Shown here: positions 1-6,670 of the stretch, piece after piece
How the letters are laid out: the number at the start of each line of letters is the position of its first letter
How positions within the stretch are numbered: the stretch's first letter is position 1
From: Spirochaetaceae bacterium
GTDB taxonomy: Bacteria; Spirochaetota; Spirochaetia; SZUA-6; Fen-1364
Direction: 5' to 3'
Assembly (NCBI GenBank): GCA_003154555.1
Contig: PMDT01000231.1
Coordinates: 17,659-24,594 of the forward strand
DNA length: 6,936 nucleotides
The notes under the pieces: generated by a model
The model's database searches: none
Told to the model about the DNA's origin: nothing
The model's input: the letters and a program-made list of their open reading frames with translations, nothing else
Translations under genes and position numbers: made by a program

Positions 1-2261
1 CCGGGGGTCTGCAGCGTCCACCCACCGTTGCCCTTGCGGGCACGGAGGTCGGGACGGGAAAGCCACCCGACGCAGCGCAGGAGCGTGAGCGCGATCACCG
101 CGTTTCCTTCATCATCAAGGACGACCTCGTGCTCCGGCAGGCCGCGGTTGGCGATTGAAAGCCCGCGTTTTCCGTCGGTGACGCTCACGAAGGTTTTTTG
201 CGGGTTTGTCGACGGCGGCTCGACCCAATCGGCGAACGCGGCCGGATCCCGCGGGGTGACGGGCCGGTCATCCACGGAGAAGATGCCCTCCGCACTTGCA
301 AGCTCCGCCGGCGCTCCCAGGGGGAACAGCACGCGCAGCCTGTGGTCAAAGGCCGTGTTGCTCACCGTGGTCCTGACGTCGATGCGGGCCACTCCGCGGC
401 AAAGGGAAATGCGTGATTCAACAGGGATGTCGACAGCCCGATCGGACCTGCTCGTCCGGTCCGCCATGAGGCGCACCGGCGCTCGGAGCGTTCCCCGCAC
501 GGTCATTGCCTGGAACGATCCGTTGCGTTCCACGATGATCGAAGCGCTTGACGGCTCCAGTGAAATCCTTGCATCTCGTGCCGGCGCGGAGTACGTGTAC
601 TCATCCCCCGCGTCACCGCCATCCTCGAAGACGTGGAGACCCGGGTAGGTGAGCCCGCTTCTCTTGTCGAGGATGCTTAGCGAGGCATCCTCGGTAATGA
701 AGGTAACGACGAAGTGTTCGTTTTCCAGCCGCGTCGTTTGCGGCGCCGCGGGTTGCTCCGCGTAAGTGAGGCGGAAATCGTGGATCGCGACGCCGACAGG
801 GGGCAGCGCGTGCGCGGGGAACGAGAACTCGACCTTTCTCCCCCGGTACATCTCCGGTTGCGTCTCAAGGCTGAGGTGCATCGTGTCTTCCGCGCACACC
901 GCGTGGATCATTCCCTGCATCTCATTGCCCGCCGCGTCACGAATCACGATGCCCGTCGGCGTGCGCGTGTCTTCGACGGGGTGGAACTCCTCAAGGACAC
1001 CTGTCTCGAAGTTGACCTTGCGAAGGAGTCGTTCCCCGTAGATCACGCTTCCCTGGACGAGGTCACTGCGGGAATGGAGGAGCGGGTTGAGAACCGCGAA
1101 GCTTCCATCCCACGGGCTGTCCGAGGTATCCATGGCGGACCGCACGGCCGTGGCCGCGGTCTCCAGGATCGCCCCCCCGAGATCGTCGAGGTACGAGTAG
1201 CGCTGCATCATCTCCGCGTGGATCGCGTCCACGCCGCACCCGCATATGGAATCATGCGGGAGGTTGGAGAGGAGCAGCCGCCAGGCGTGGCGCAGCTCCG
1301 CCTGCGGGTACCTCCCGCCATACAACGTCCACGCGAGGGTGGAAAGCGGCTCGGCGTATTTTTCCAGCAGGAGCTCTGCACGGTAGTTCGCCTGCTTTAA
1401 ATACATCCGTGTGGAGATTGTGCCGCCCAGGAGGTATGCGCGATAGCCGGAGCGCAGCTCGCCATGGACCGTCTGCAGGGAAAGCTTTTGCGCCCTCACC
1501 GCCCGGAGGTAATCCGCCAGCGTGCCATGTCGTAGCTCCCATTGGGGAAGCTTTTTCCGGGCGTAGCGGAGATTCGACGCGAATTGTTTTTGCGGAGCCA
1601 CATGATCGACGCCGTTCATGAGAAGGATCACCTTCCCGTCGGTCAGGGGTTCCAGGAGCCCGACTTTCAGCTTCAGCCTTTCCACGAACTTCTCAGGCTC
1701 TTCCGGCATGCAGGCCGCCACTCCGTAACTGAAGGGCAGGTTCACGCCGAGGATTTCAGTCCCGTCCAGACCTGTCCAGGCAAGCTCCGTGCGTGTTATT
1801 TCGGGCCCCAGGCCTCTCCAGAACACGATCTCCTTCATGCCGAGGCCCGCAAGGATCTGGGGAAGCTGTGAAGGGTGACCGAAGGAGTCCGGAAGATAAC
1901 CGATGTTCATCGATCCGCCGAGCTCATCGCATTGCCGCTGTCCTTCGAGGTAGTTGCGGATATGCGATTCTCCCGAAATGAGGATTTCATCCGGCAACAC
2001 ATTCCACGGCCCGATCGAAATCCTGCCCTTGGCGATGAGGGATGTGAGAAGGTCCTTCCTGTCGGGTCTCATTTCGAGATAGTCCTGGATCGCTATGGTC
2101 TGGCCGTCCAGCATGAAGGTGAAGTCCCCACTTTCTTCAAGGAGCGAGAAGAGCTCTTCCATGAGCTGGACGAGGAGGTACCGGCTCTTTTCCCTGGTCA
2201 TGTACCACTCGCGATCCCAATGTGTGTGAGAGACAAAGAAAACCTGCACGTGACTCCTCAT
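1..2261 (-). CDS. GH38 alpha-mannosidase, 3' end outside window
   Basis: The minus frame from ATG 2261 is open to the window edge (about 753 residues) with no internal stop in the stretches I translated. It is a glycoside hydrolase family 38 retaining, zinc-dependent alpha-mannosidase of the bacterial group. The N-terminal HTHWDREW supplies likely zinc ligands H14 and D16. GYLPDSFGHPSQLP (D125) carries the expected nucleophile and zinc ligand. MNGVDH (D219) aligns with the family acid/base aspartate. STRMYLKQ (S283 on) and PHDSICGCGVD (H336, D337) are family motifs of the middle domain. GDEYTYS (D553) and VGWLSRPDL (near W733) belong to the C-terminal beta region. Bacterial relatives run to roughly 850-900 residues from memory, so about 100 residues are missing at the left edge. 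I see no signal peptide, so it is probably cytoplasmic. It follows the URO-D-like gene by 82 bases and has its own operator-like repeat. Exact linkage specificity (mannosylglycerate, alpha-1,2, alpha-1,3 and so on) cannot be read from the sequence. Confidence 0.93.
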   Translation of the reverse strand, partial: MRSHVQVFFVSHTHWDREWYMTREKSRYLLVQLMEELFSLLEESGDFTFMLDGQTIAIQDYLEMRPDRKDLLTSLIAKGRISIGPWNVLPDEILISGESHIRNYLEGQRQCDELGGSMNIGYLPDSFGHPSQLPQILAGLGMKEIVFWRGLGPEITRTELAWTGLDGTEILGVNLPFSYGVAACMPEEPEKFVERLKLKVGLLEPLTDGKVILLMNGVDHVAPQKQFASNLRYARKKLPQWELRHGTLADYLRAVRAQKLSLQTVHGELRSGYRAYLLGGTISTRMYLKQANYRAELLLEKYAEPLSTLAWTLYGGRYPQAELRHAWRLLLSNLPHDSICGCGVDAIHAEMMQRYSYLDDLGGAILETAATAVRSAMDTSDSPWDGSFAVLNPLLHSRSDLVQGSVIYGERLLRKVNFETGVLEEFHPVEDTRTPTGIVIRDAAGNEMQGMIHAVCAEDTMHLSLETQPEMYRGRKVEFSFPAHALPPVGVAIHDFRLTYAEQPAAPQTTRLENEHFVVTFITEDASLSILDKRSGLTYPGLHVFEDGGDAGDEYTYSAPARDARISLEPSSASIIVERNGSFQAMTVRGTLRAPVRLMADRTSRSDRAVDIPVESRISLCRGVARIDVRTTVSNTAFDHRLRVLFPLGAPAELASAEGIFSVDDRPVTPRDPAAFADWVEPPSTNPQKTFVSVTDGKRGLSIANRGLPEHEVVLDDEGNAVIALTLLRCVGWLSRPDLRARKGNGGWTLQTP
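2247..2258 (-). promoter_or_regulatory. Possible internal RBS and GTG start of the mannosidase
   Basis: The ATG at 2261 has no clear Shine-Dalgarno upstream. The best purine motif, AGGAG (2254-2258), begins immediately after that ATG and lies four bases before an in-frame GTG (2249-2247). Starting there the protein would begin VQVFFVSHTHWD, close to the way many relatives begin. Either start keeps every catalytic residue. The four-base spacing is short, so this is only an alternative. Confidence 0.35.
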
Positions 2262-2270
2262 ACTTATTTC

Positions 2271-2302
2271 TGCAATCGTGTGTCATCCGACATTGACACA
2301 AA
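2271..2302. promoter_or_regulatory. Operator-like inverted repeat before the mannosidase, copy 1
   Basis: TGCAATCGTGTGT (2271-2283) and TGACACAAA (2294-2302) recur in the divergent promoter region at 3516-3546. Within it, TGTGTCA (2279-2285) and TGACACA (2294-2300) are perfect inverted arms around eight bases. It lies in the gap between the upstream URO-D-like stop (2344) and the mannosidase ATG (2261), its near edge only nine bases before that ATG. A bound protein would block transcription or early elongation. The regulator family is not identifiable. The repeat is directly visible; its function is inferred. Confidence 0.55.
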
Positions 2303-2343
2303 AACCAGTGATTCGCAAGAAAAATCTTTCATCGTTCGCCTGT

Positions 2344-3495
2344 TCAAGAGTAACGGCCATACATCTCGGCTGCCTCCATCATTGCGTTGATGTGTGCGGG
2401 AGGCGTTCCGGGGGGGATATTCGCCCCGTCCTGAACGATGTAGCCTTTGAATGGAGCGAGTTTCTGGATGCAGGCACGCGTGGCGTCTCGGATGCTGTCC
2501 ACGGGACCCCGCTGCACGAGAAACGGATTGATATTCCCCATGAGCGTGACCCTGCCTCCCATGATGTCGGCGACCTTGTCGAGATCCACCTGGTAGCCGA
2601 AGCCCTGGAACTCGTGGATTGCAAGCTCGTCCCGGAAGATCTCGAGCAGGTGATCCGTCTTGCCGCACATATGGAGGGACGCGCGGCCGTCGAAGTGGAA
2701 TCGAAGCCTCTTTTCCTGTGGCAGCACGAGCGTGCGGTAGCTTTCGGCTGAAAGCCCCACCGCAAGATCGTCGGTCCAGGAGAGATCCCTGTCCGAGAGA
2801 CCCTCTTCTTTCCAGCAGAAATCGAGGTATTCGATCAGCTTGTCCGTGACGATCCGCAGGAGCTCTGCAACGAAATCCGGCTTCTCGGCAACGGCCAGGA
2901 AAAGCTCGGTCTGCCCCATGAGGTCGCCGGCCACACCAAAAGGGCCGTCTGATGTGTGCGTGAGAGCAGGCGCGCGGCCGGGAAAAAAAACCGGACCGTC
3001 GAGAAATCGCACCGGATATTTCTCCGCAACCTCCATCATTGCGCGCCTGTATTCGATTTGGCGCTGATTCAGGGCGCCATGGATGAAGTCCATCCCTTCG
3101 AGCAGTCGCAGGTCTCCGTCCGTCTTCACCCAGCCCTCGCCGACCCACGGGATATCATCGCCGGGGAAATGCACGGCGCATCCCAGGCTGCCCGCTTCGA
3201 ATGTGTTTTCGAAATCGGTCCAGGCGCCGGTCCATGCCCCGGTGATGCTATAAGCGTCTGTGCGGATGTTCTCCATGAGCCATTTTTGCCCCAGGATTTG
3301 CGCATGCAGCATTACTTCAGGGTCTGCAAAATAATCGCCAAAATTGACGCCAATGCGGGGAAGAAGGTAGCGATAGGCAATGGCGGGGATAACGGGGACA
3401 CGGTCAGGCGTCTGGAGCTTGCGGGCAGCCTGTACGCGCGCATGTCGGGCCTGAATTTCGTCATATTGGACACGAATTTCGATTATATCTGCCAT
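2344..3495 (-). CDS. URO-D-superfamily protein with HMCG motif
   Basis: This 383-residue protein has the uroporphyrinogen decarboxylase / corrinoid methyltransferase (MtaA/MtbA-like) fold signature. TPDRVPVIP near residue 30 is followed by GPFGVAGDLMG (from G184), a DD pair at 242-243 in WTDDLAVGLS, HMCG at 275-278, MGNINP, and a C-terminal IPPGTPPAHINAMMEAA. In zinc-binding methyltransferases of this superfamily the H-x-C is completed by a later cysteine in a GCxIPP-type motif. Here that position reads GANIPP (A358), so the site is incomplete or different. The N-terminal substrate motif of true HemE is absent, so a haem role is unlikely. Start ATG 3495 has only a weak AGGA, very close to it. 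It is transcribed toward the mannosidase and probably co-transcribed with it; the second URO-D-like gene diverges on the other side. The reaction is unknown; a methyl-transfer or sugar-related role is conjecture. Confidence 0.88.
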   Translation of the reverse strand: MADIIEIRVQYDEIQARHARVQAARKLQTPDRVPVIPAIAYRYLLPRIGVNFGDYFADPEVMLHAQILGQKWLMENIRTDAYSITGAWTGAWTDFENTFEAGSLGCAVHFPGDDIPWVGEGWVKTDGDLRLLEGMDFIHGALNQRQIEYRRAMMEVAEKYPVRFLDGPVFFPGRAPALTHTSDGPFGVAGDLMGQTELFLAVAEKPDFVAELLRIVTDKLIEYLDFCWKEEGLSDRDLSWTDDLAVGLSAESYRTLVLPQEKRLRFHFDGRASLHMCGKTDHLLEIFRDELAIHEFQGFGYQVDLDKVADIMGGRVTLMGNINPFLVQRGPVDSIRDATRACIQKLAPFKGYIVQDGANIPPGTPPAHINAMMEAAEMYGRYS

Positions 3496-3509
3496 ATTCC
3501 TGCCAAGGC

Positions 3510-3560
3510 TTGCATTGCAATCGTGTGTAAATTAGTATGACACAAACACGCCACAAACAC
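3510..3560. promoter_or_regulatory. Divergent promoter/operator region with copy 2 of the shared repeat
   Basis: Between the divergent starts at 3495 and 3593, TGCAATCGTGTGT (3516-3528) and TGACACAAA (3538-3546) repeat the element found before the mannosidase, but nine bases separate the blocks here instead of ten. TGTGTAA (3524-3530) and TGACACA (3538-3544) pair at six of seven positions. A TTGCA-T-TGCAA palindrome (3510-3520) overlaps the left end. CACAAACAC occurs twice, at 3541-3549 and 3552-3560, eleven bases apart (one helical turn). For the plus-strand gene, TTGCAT (3510-3515) and TAGTAT (3533-3538) are 17 bases apart and could be weak -35/-10 boxes. A repressor here could close both divergent promoters. 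Confidence 0.5.
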
Positions 3561-3561
3561 A

Positions 3562-3587
3562 AGGCCGCTACTGGCCTGATAGGGGGG
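3562..3587 (+). promoter_or_regulatory. Short hairpin and RBS before the plus-strand URO-D-like gene
   Basis: AGGCC (3562-3566) and GGCCT (3573-3577) form a perfect five-pair stem with a six-base loop. It is followed by AGGGGGG (3581-3587), a G-rich Shine-Dalgarno-like run five bases before ATG 3593. The ribosome-binding run supports that start. The hairpin is short and may be incidental. Confidence 0.45.
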
Positions 3588-3592
3588 CGCGC

Positions 3593-4651
3593 ATGACAAA
3601 GAGAGAAAGGGTCGCCGCGGCGCTGGCTCATCGGGAGCCTGATCGGGTTCCCATGGGGGAGATCAGCATCGAGGCCGGCTTCGCGAACAGGCTGCTGGGC
3701 GCTTCATTTCCCGTCGACTACCAGCACTACGAAAGGGATCGTCAGGTCCGTGAGAGGCTCGGAATCGACTATGTGAACATGGGCGACTGGCCGTCGTATG
3801 ATCTCGGTCTCGATCAGCGCGGATATCGCATCCATCGTTCGGCGTACGGGGACGAGTATGCGACGACGGGCTTATCGCGTCATATCGTGAAACCCCTCGT
3901 TGCTTCGATGGACGACGCTCGCAGCTACAGAAGCCCGGATCCGCGGCAGATCACGGGAGAACTGGTCCATGCGTTTGCGGCGGACAGGGACATGTTTGTC
4001 CTCGGCCAGATCGGGGGGCCTGTCACGATCCTCGACGAGTCGCTGGGCATGGAGGAGTACATGATTGCCGCGCTGGAAAGCACGGATGAGATACAATTCC
4101 TCAGCGAAAAGGTCATGACATTCGAAGCGGAGAAAGCGAAAACGCTGCTGGACGCCGGGGCTGATGCAATCCTCGTGGGCGATGACATCGCCTTCAATTC
4201 CGGTCCTTTCCTCCCGCCCAAGGTCATGCACCAGGTTGTTTACCCTCTCTATAAGTGGCTCATTGCCGAGATCAAGCGATACAAGGATGTGAAGGTGCTT
4301 CTCCATTCGGACGGACAGCTCACGCCGATCATGGACGAGATCGTCGCCTGCGGCTTCGAGGGGCTGCATTCGCTCCAGCCCTCCGCGGGAATGGATATTG
4401 CCGAGATCAAACGCCGGTATGGCGACTCACTTGCCCTGATCGGCAATATCGATCTTGACTACGTGATGACGCGGGCGTCACCCGCGGAGGTGGAGCAGGT
4501 CGTGAAGCGCACGATCGACGCCGCGGCGCATGGCGGGGGATACATCCTCAGCACCTGCAACGCCCTTGTCGACTCGGTGCCGTCGGCAAATGCACTCGCC
4601 ATGTATGACACCGGTCACCGCTATGGCGTGTACCGCGACACCGGGAGTTAA
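3593..4651 (+). CDS. URO-D-superfamily protein with HSDG motif
   Basis: This 352-residue protein has URO-D-superfamily architecture. It opens with RERVAAALAHREPDRVPMGE, typical of the family. GGPVTILDESLG follows (from G141), then GDDIAF with D197 and D198, LLHSDG with H238 and D240, then LQPSAGMDI, LIGNID and GGGYILSTCN near the C-terminus. The HSDG motif replaces the HxCG of zinc methyltransferases, so a metal-thiolate site is not expected; the group with HSDG is a recognised but uncharacterised branch. HemE-specific motifs are absent. The start is supported by AGGGGGG five bases upstream. It is divergent from the other URO-D-like gene and shares its operator-like region, so the two are probably co-regulated. 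No convincing terminator follows the TAA. The substrate is unknown. Confidence 0.88.
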   Translation: MTKRERVAAALAHREPDRVPMGEISIEAGFANRLLGASFPVDYQHYERDRQVRERLGIDYVNMGDWPSYDLGLDQRGYRIHRSAYGDEYATTGLSRHIVKPLVASMDDARSYRSPDPRQITGELVHAFAADRDMFVLGQIGGPVTILDESLGMEEYMIAALESTDEIQFLSEKVMTFEAEKAKTLLDAGADAILVGDDIAFNSGPFLPPKVMHQVVYPLYKWLIAEIKRYKDVKVLLHSDGQLTPIMDEIVACGFEGLHSLQPSAGMDIAEIKRRYGDSLALIGNIDLDYVMTRASPAEVEQVVKRTIDAAAHGGGYILSTCNALVDSVPSANALAMYDTGHRYGVYRDTGS

Positions 4652-4923
4652 GGGGAGGGCAGGTGGACAAGAGGCGTGCTGCCAGCGTCGATAGCAGACC
4701 CGCTACTTATGTAAAAATGCCTGGAAAATAGCGCAGTTCCCTGTAGCGGGAAGGTAGCGGTAGCGGGAAAAATCCGCTAGCTGTACTTCAGACCATGGCA
4801 ACAAGAATGGCGTCGATGTTTGGCGCGAGCGGAATAGGCTTGACTCCGCCTTTCGCGCCTCGGGCCAGCGAGTCTATCCGAAAAACTCACATGGCTCATG
4901 GGCATGGTGGTCGATTCCGGCAG
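4652..4923. other. Intergenic stretch without a recognisable gene
   Basis: Between the TAA at 4651 and the dehydrogenase stump I find only short frames. One plus frame from ATG 4795 and one 31-codon minus frame ending at 4788 read acceptably but match nothing I recognise. The notable content is the TAGCGG cluster (4699-4779). With the broken genes to the right, the stretch looks like rearranged DNA. Confidence 0.5.
4699..4779. repeat. Cluster of TAGCGG hexamers in both orientations
   Basis: TAGCGG occurs at 4744-4749, 4755-4760 and 4761-4766, and its complement CCGCTA at 4700-4705 and 4774-4779. CCCGCTAC (4699-4706) and GTAGCGGG (4743-4750) are perfect eight-base inverted arms. TAGCGGGAA is repeated directly at 4744 and 4761. 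TTCCC/GGGAA (4737-4752) and TAGCGG/CCGCTA (4761-4779) can form small hairpins. It could be a REP-like element, the end of a mobile element, or a recombinase or regulator binding array. There is no T-run, so I do not call it a terminator. Confidence 0.6.
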
Positions 4924-5055
4924 TCAAGTGGTGCGACTCAACGCCGACCAGACCGATCCCTCTGCACCGCCCGCGCCGATAGGTGGGCATGGGCAGGTCG
5001 AGCCCCGTGCTCGCTCCGTGAAAAGCACGACCTTGTCGTCAAACCGCACATCCAT
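4924..5055 (-). pseudogene. Stump of a short-chain dehydrogenase gene
   Basis: ATG 5055 begins MDVRFDDKVVLFT, which resembles the first residues of short-chain dehydrogenases (usually ...KVALVTGA). A GGAGG lies 12 bases upstream, and the start is 26 bases past the stop of the gene at 5082, as in an operon. After residue 13 the glycine-rich cofactor motif is missing (ERARGS instead of GAxxGIG), the reading turns low-complexity, and it stops after 43 codons. I read it as the 5' remnant of a dehydrogenase once co-transcribed with the URO-D-like gene. Chance resemblance over 13 residues is possible. Confidence 0.42.
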
Positions 5056-5081
5056 GTCGATGATCCGCCTCCGTCGACCGC

Positions 5082-6503
5082 TCAGATCCGGTCAGACTCT
5101 TCTCTGGCAATCGCGGTCCACCTTACCGCGTTTTCAGGATTCCCTCCAAGTGAGACGAGGTCTCTCAGGAGCACCTGGGTCCGACAGTCGTTCCGGGCGG
5201 CAGCCTGGAAAGTCTCCCGAAGCTCGGCCCTGAGCGCTTCCTCGTCGACATGAGGAACCGAGACGCGCGCTGGGTTCACTTTCTTGCAGAGGATGTATCG
5301 GTTGCCCAGCCGCTCCGCCATAAAATGAACGTCCGACCACGGAGACACCGTGACTTTCCGCAGTCGGGGGATCCGCCGGACGATCTCCCAACGGCTGTCA
5401 AGCGGCTCGCAGCAGCCATAAATGTTCAGCCCGAAACGCTCGAGGATGGGAAGCTGGTAGGCGAATACAAACTCAGCGAACTGTTCCGGTGAAACCCCGA
5501 CGGTTTCCTGACTTTCGCAGAACCCCCACATGTCTCGAGCTCGCACGTGCGTTCCATCAAAACCGGGGCCCGGCAGCTCGCGCGACCAGCCGTAGCCGCC
5601 GGTGCCGATGAAGTCCCCGCCGTTATTCAGGGAAAGAAGACCCTGGCGCTCGAGGAAATCAAGCATCTCCAAGTTTTCATCGCGGAGGAACGCCATGAGC
5701 GCGTGGAACCCTTTCGGATAGTCGTGCAGGTCATAGAGCGCCTGCTCGAAGCCGCGCAGCAGAATCAGGTCGTTTGTCATGCCCAGCGACCACCACCATG
5801 CGCCCTCAAGGCGCACCTCCAAAATGCCTTGAAAGACCTCCTGCGCGCAGGTGAGCAAGACGCTCGTCTTGCCCGGATCCGGGAGGAGCTTTCTTGCTTT
5901 CAGGCGGGGCAATGCCGCGTAGTCGTGAAGGGGGGCATCCCATCGGATCGCGCCCCGGTCGCGGTCTCCGACAATCGTGGCCGCCAGCCCGCGATCGCTC
6001 TCCGCATAGACCTGGTGGACCCTGAATACTTTCTCGATCACCCGATCGTCCCTGATACGCTCCGCCCAGAACAACTCCTTGCGCAGCTTGAACTCCCAGA
6101 TCCGCGCCAGGCTCCCCCCGCAGAGCAGCCGCTTGGGAGGAATTATTTCGTACCAGGCTCTTTCCGGATCGCAGAAGACAAGCGGCCGGGTTGAAAGAAG
6201 GCTGTTGTGATCCAGCCAGAGCTGACGTATCCGCGCTTGCGCGTCATCTGCCGCGATTTCGGCGATCCGTCGCGCGAGCGACCGAAGTACGGCAGCGTCC
6301 TCCTTCGCGATGGACGCCTCCTGCTTCCCGACGACGACGCCGTAGCTGCTCGACCAGGAAAGGCCGTTGGCGTCGACCACGTCGAACGAAGCGGGGCGGG
6401 GAGACAGCGGGTCTTTTTCGTGCGGCAATGGTGCCAATGTATGCGCGATCCGGCCTGTGTCAAGGAAAAGCTGCAAAAGCTCAGCGGTTCTCCCGTGCGC
6501 CAA
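5082..6503 (-). CDS. URO-D-superfamily protein, long GCCEPL type, start uncertain
   Basis: This minus frame of 473 codons from TTG 6503 is a third URO-D-superfamily member, from a different branch than its two neighbours. Family-like sequence begins near residue 66 (KEDAAVLRSLARRIAEIA, then LWLDHNSLLSTRP). It continues through IIPPKRLL, a WWWSLGMTNDL segment, NNGGDFIGTGGYGW, NIYGCCEPLDSRW (C364, C365), VSPWSDV and a C-terminal LLRDLVSLGGNPENAVRW. The first 65 residues do not look like the family. A strong AGGAGG precedes an ATC at 6311, from which a 409-residue product would start, about the family length I remember; GTG 6380 is another candidate without an RBS. I give the outer limit because no interior ATG or TTG start is convincing. 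The group is annotated only as URO-D or methionine-synthase-like; the reaction is unknown. A dehydrogenase stump lies directly downstream. Confidence 0.8.
   Translation of the reverse strand: MAHGRTAELLQLFLDTGRIAHTLAPLPHEKDPLSPRPASFDVVDANGLSWSSSYGVVVGKQEASIAKEDAAVLRSLARRIAEIAADDAQARIRQLWLDHNSLLSTRPLVFCDPERAWYEIIPPKRLLCGGSLARIWEFKLRKELFWAERIRDDRVIEKVFRVHQVYAESDRGLAATIVGDRDRGAIRWDAPLHDYAALPRLKARKLLPDPGKTSVLLTCAQEVFQGILEVRLEGAWWWSLGMTNDLILLRGFEQALYDLHDYPKGFHALMAFLRDENLEMLDFLERQGLLSLNNGGDFIGTGGYGWSRELPGPGFDGTHVRARDMWGFCESQETVGVSPEQFAEFVFAYQLPILERFGLNIYGCCEPLDSRWEIVRRIPRLRKVTVSPWSDVHFMAERLGNRYILCKKVNPARVSVPHVDEEALRAELRETFQAAARNDCRTQVLLRDLVSLGGNPENAVRWTAIAREESDRI
6309..6322 (-). promoter_or_regulatory. 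Ideal RBS in front of a non-start codon (ATC)
   Basis: On the minus strand AGGAGG (6317-6322) is followed by five bases and then ATC (6309-6311), in frame with the URO-D-like gene and exactly where family similarity begins. A single C-to-G change would make it ATG. It may be the original start damaged by a point mutation, a sequencing error, or a rare non-AUG start. Confidence 0.5.
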
Positions 6504-6529
6504 AACAAGAATTCCTGGATTACGAAGTC

Positions 6530-6670
6530 GGCCGAAAGCGCCGCGAGCATCGCATTAAGGTTCCCGGCTTTGAGTTCGGTGCAGCGCTCGTGCGTCCAGC
6601 GCTTCGCGAGGTCGCTTCCCGCTCCGTAGATCGCTTTGCCGACTATGGACAGATGCTCGTTCACTACGAA
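6530..6670 (-). pseudogene. Transposase fragment, possibly ISKra4-like
   Basis: A minus frame open from just after a stop near 6755 contains VNEHLSIVGKAIYGAGSD, then LAKRWTHERCTELKAG and LNAMLAAL (roughly 6664 to 6530). This pattern of EHL, then AIYGxGS, then W..ER..ELK.G resembles the segment after the catalytic 'DxYHxxEHL' of ISKra4-type transposases, with FVVNEHLS in place of YHVxEHLS. Neither the upstream DDE core nor the downstream C-terminus is present, so it can only be a fragment. It lies between the URO-D-like gene and the HicB-like frame and suggests past insertion and decay. Recognition is from memory of the family pattern. Confidence 0.45.

Noticed and set aside
28..2390. Long plus-strand open frames opposite the mannosidase (28-648, 714-1400, 1542-1871, 1875-2390)
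   Set aside because: They are antisense to a gene with clear GH38 motifs in frame; their translations are arginine- and proline-rich and match no family.
2344..4651. Annotation of either URO-D-like gene as hemE
   Set aside because: The HemE N-terminal substrate-binding motif is absent from both, and the context is glycan-related.
4652..4700. Terminator after the plus-strand URO-D-like gene
   Set aside because: Only a four-pair stem (CTGC/GCAG) and no T-run.
4788..4880. Minus frame of 31 codons reading GGVKPIPLAPNIDAILVAMV to a stop
   Set aside because: It looks protein-like but lies between two stops with no start and no family I can name; too short to call.
4898..5233. Plus-strand 111-codon frame
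   Set aside because: Its second half is the antisense of the dehydrogenase stump and of the 3' end of the gene at 5082; no recognisable protein.
5547..6194. Plus-strand 215-codon frame
   Set aside because: It is antisense to the GCCEPL-type URO-D-like gene and has no domain of its own.
6456..6462. TGTGTCA half-site upstream of the third URO-D-like gene
   Set aside because: A lone seven-base match without the second arm or the 13-mer block; expected by chance.
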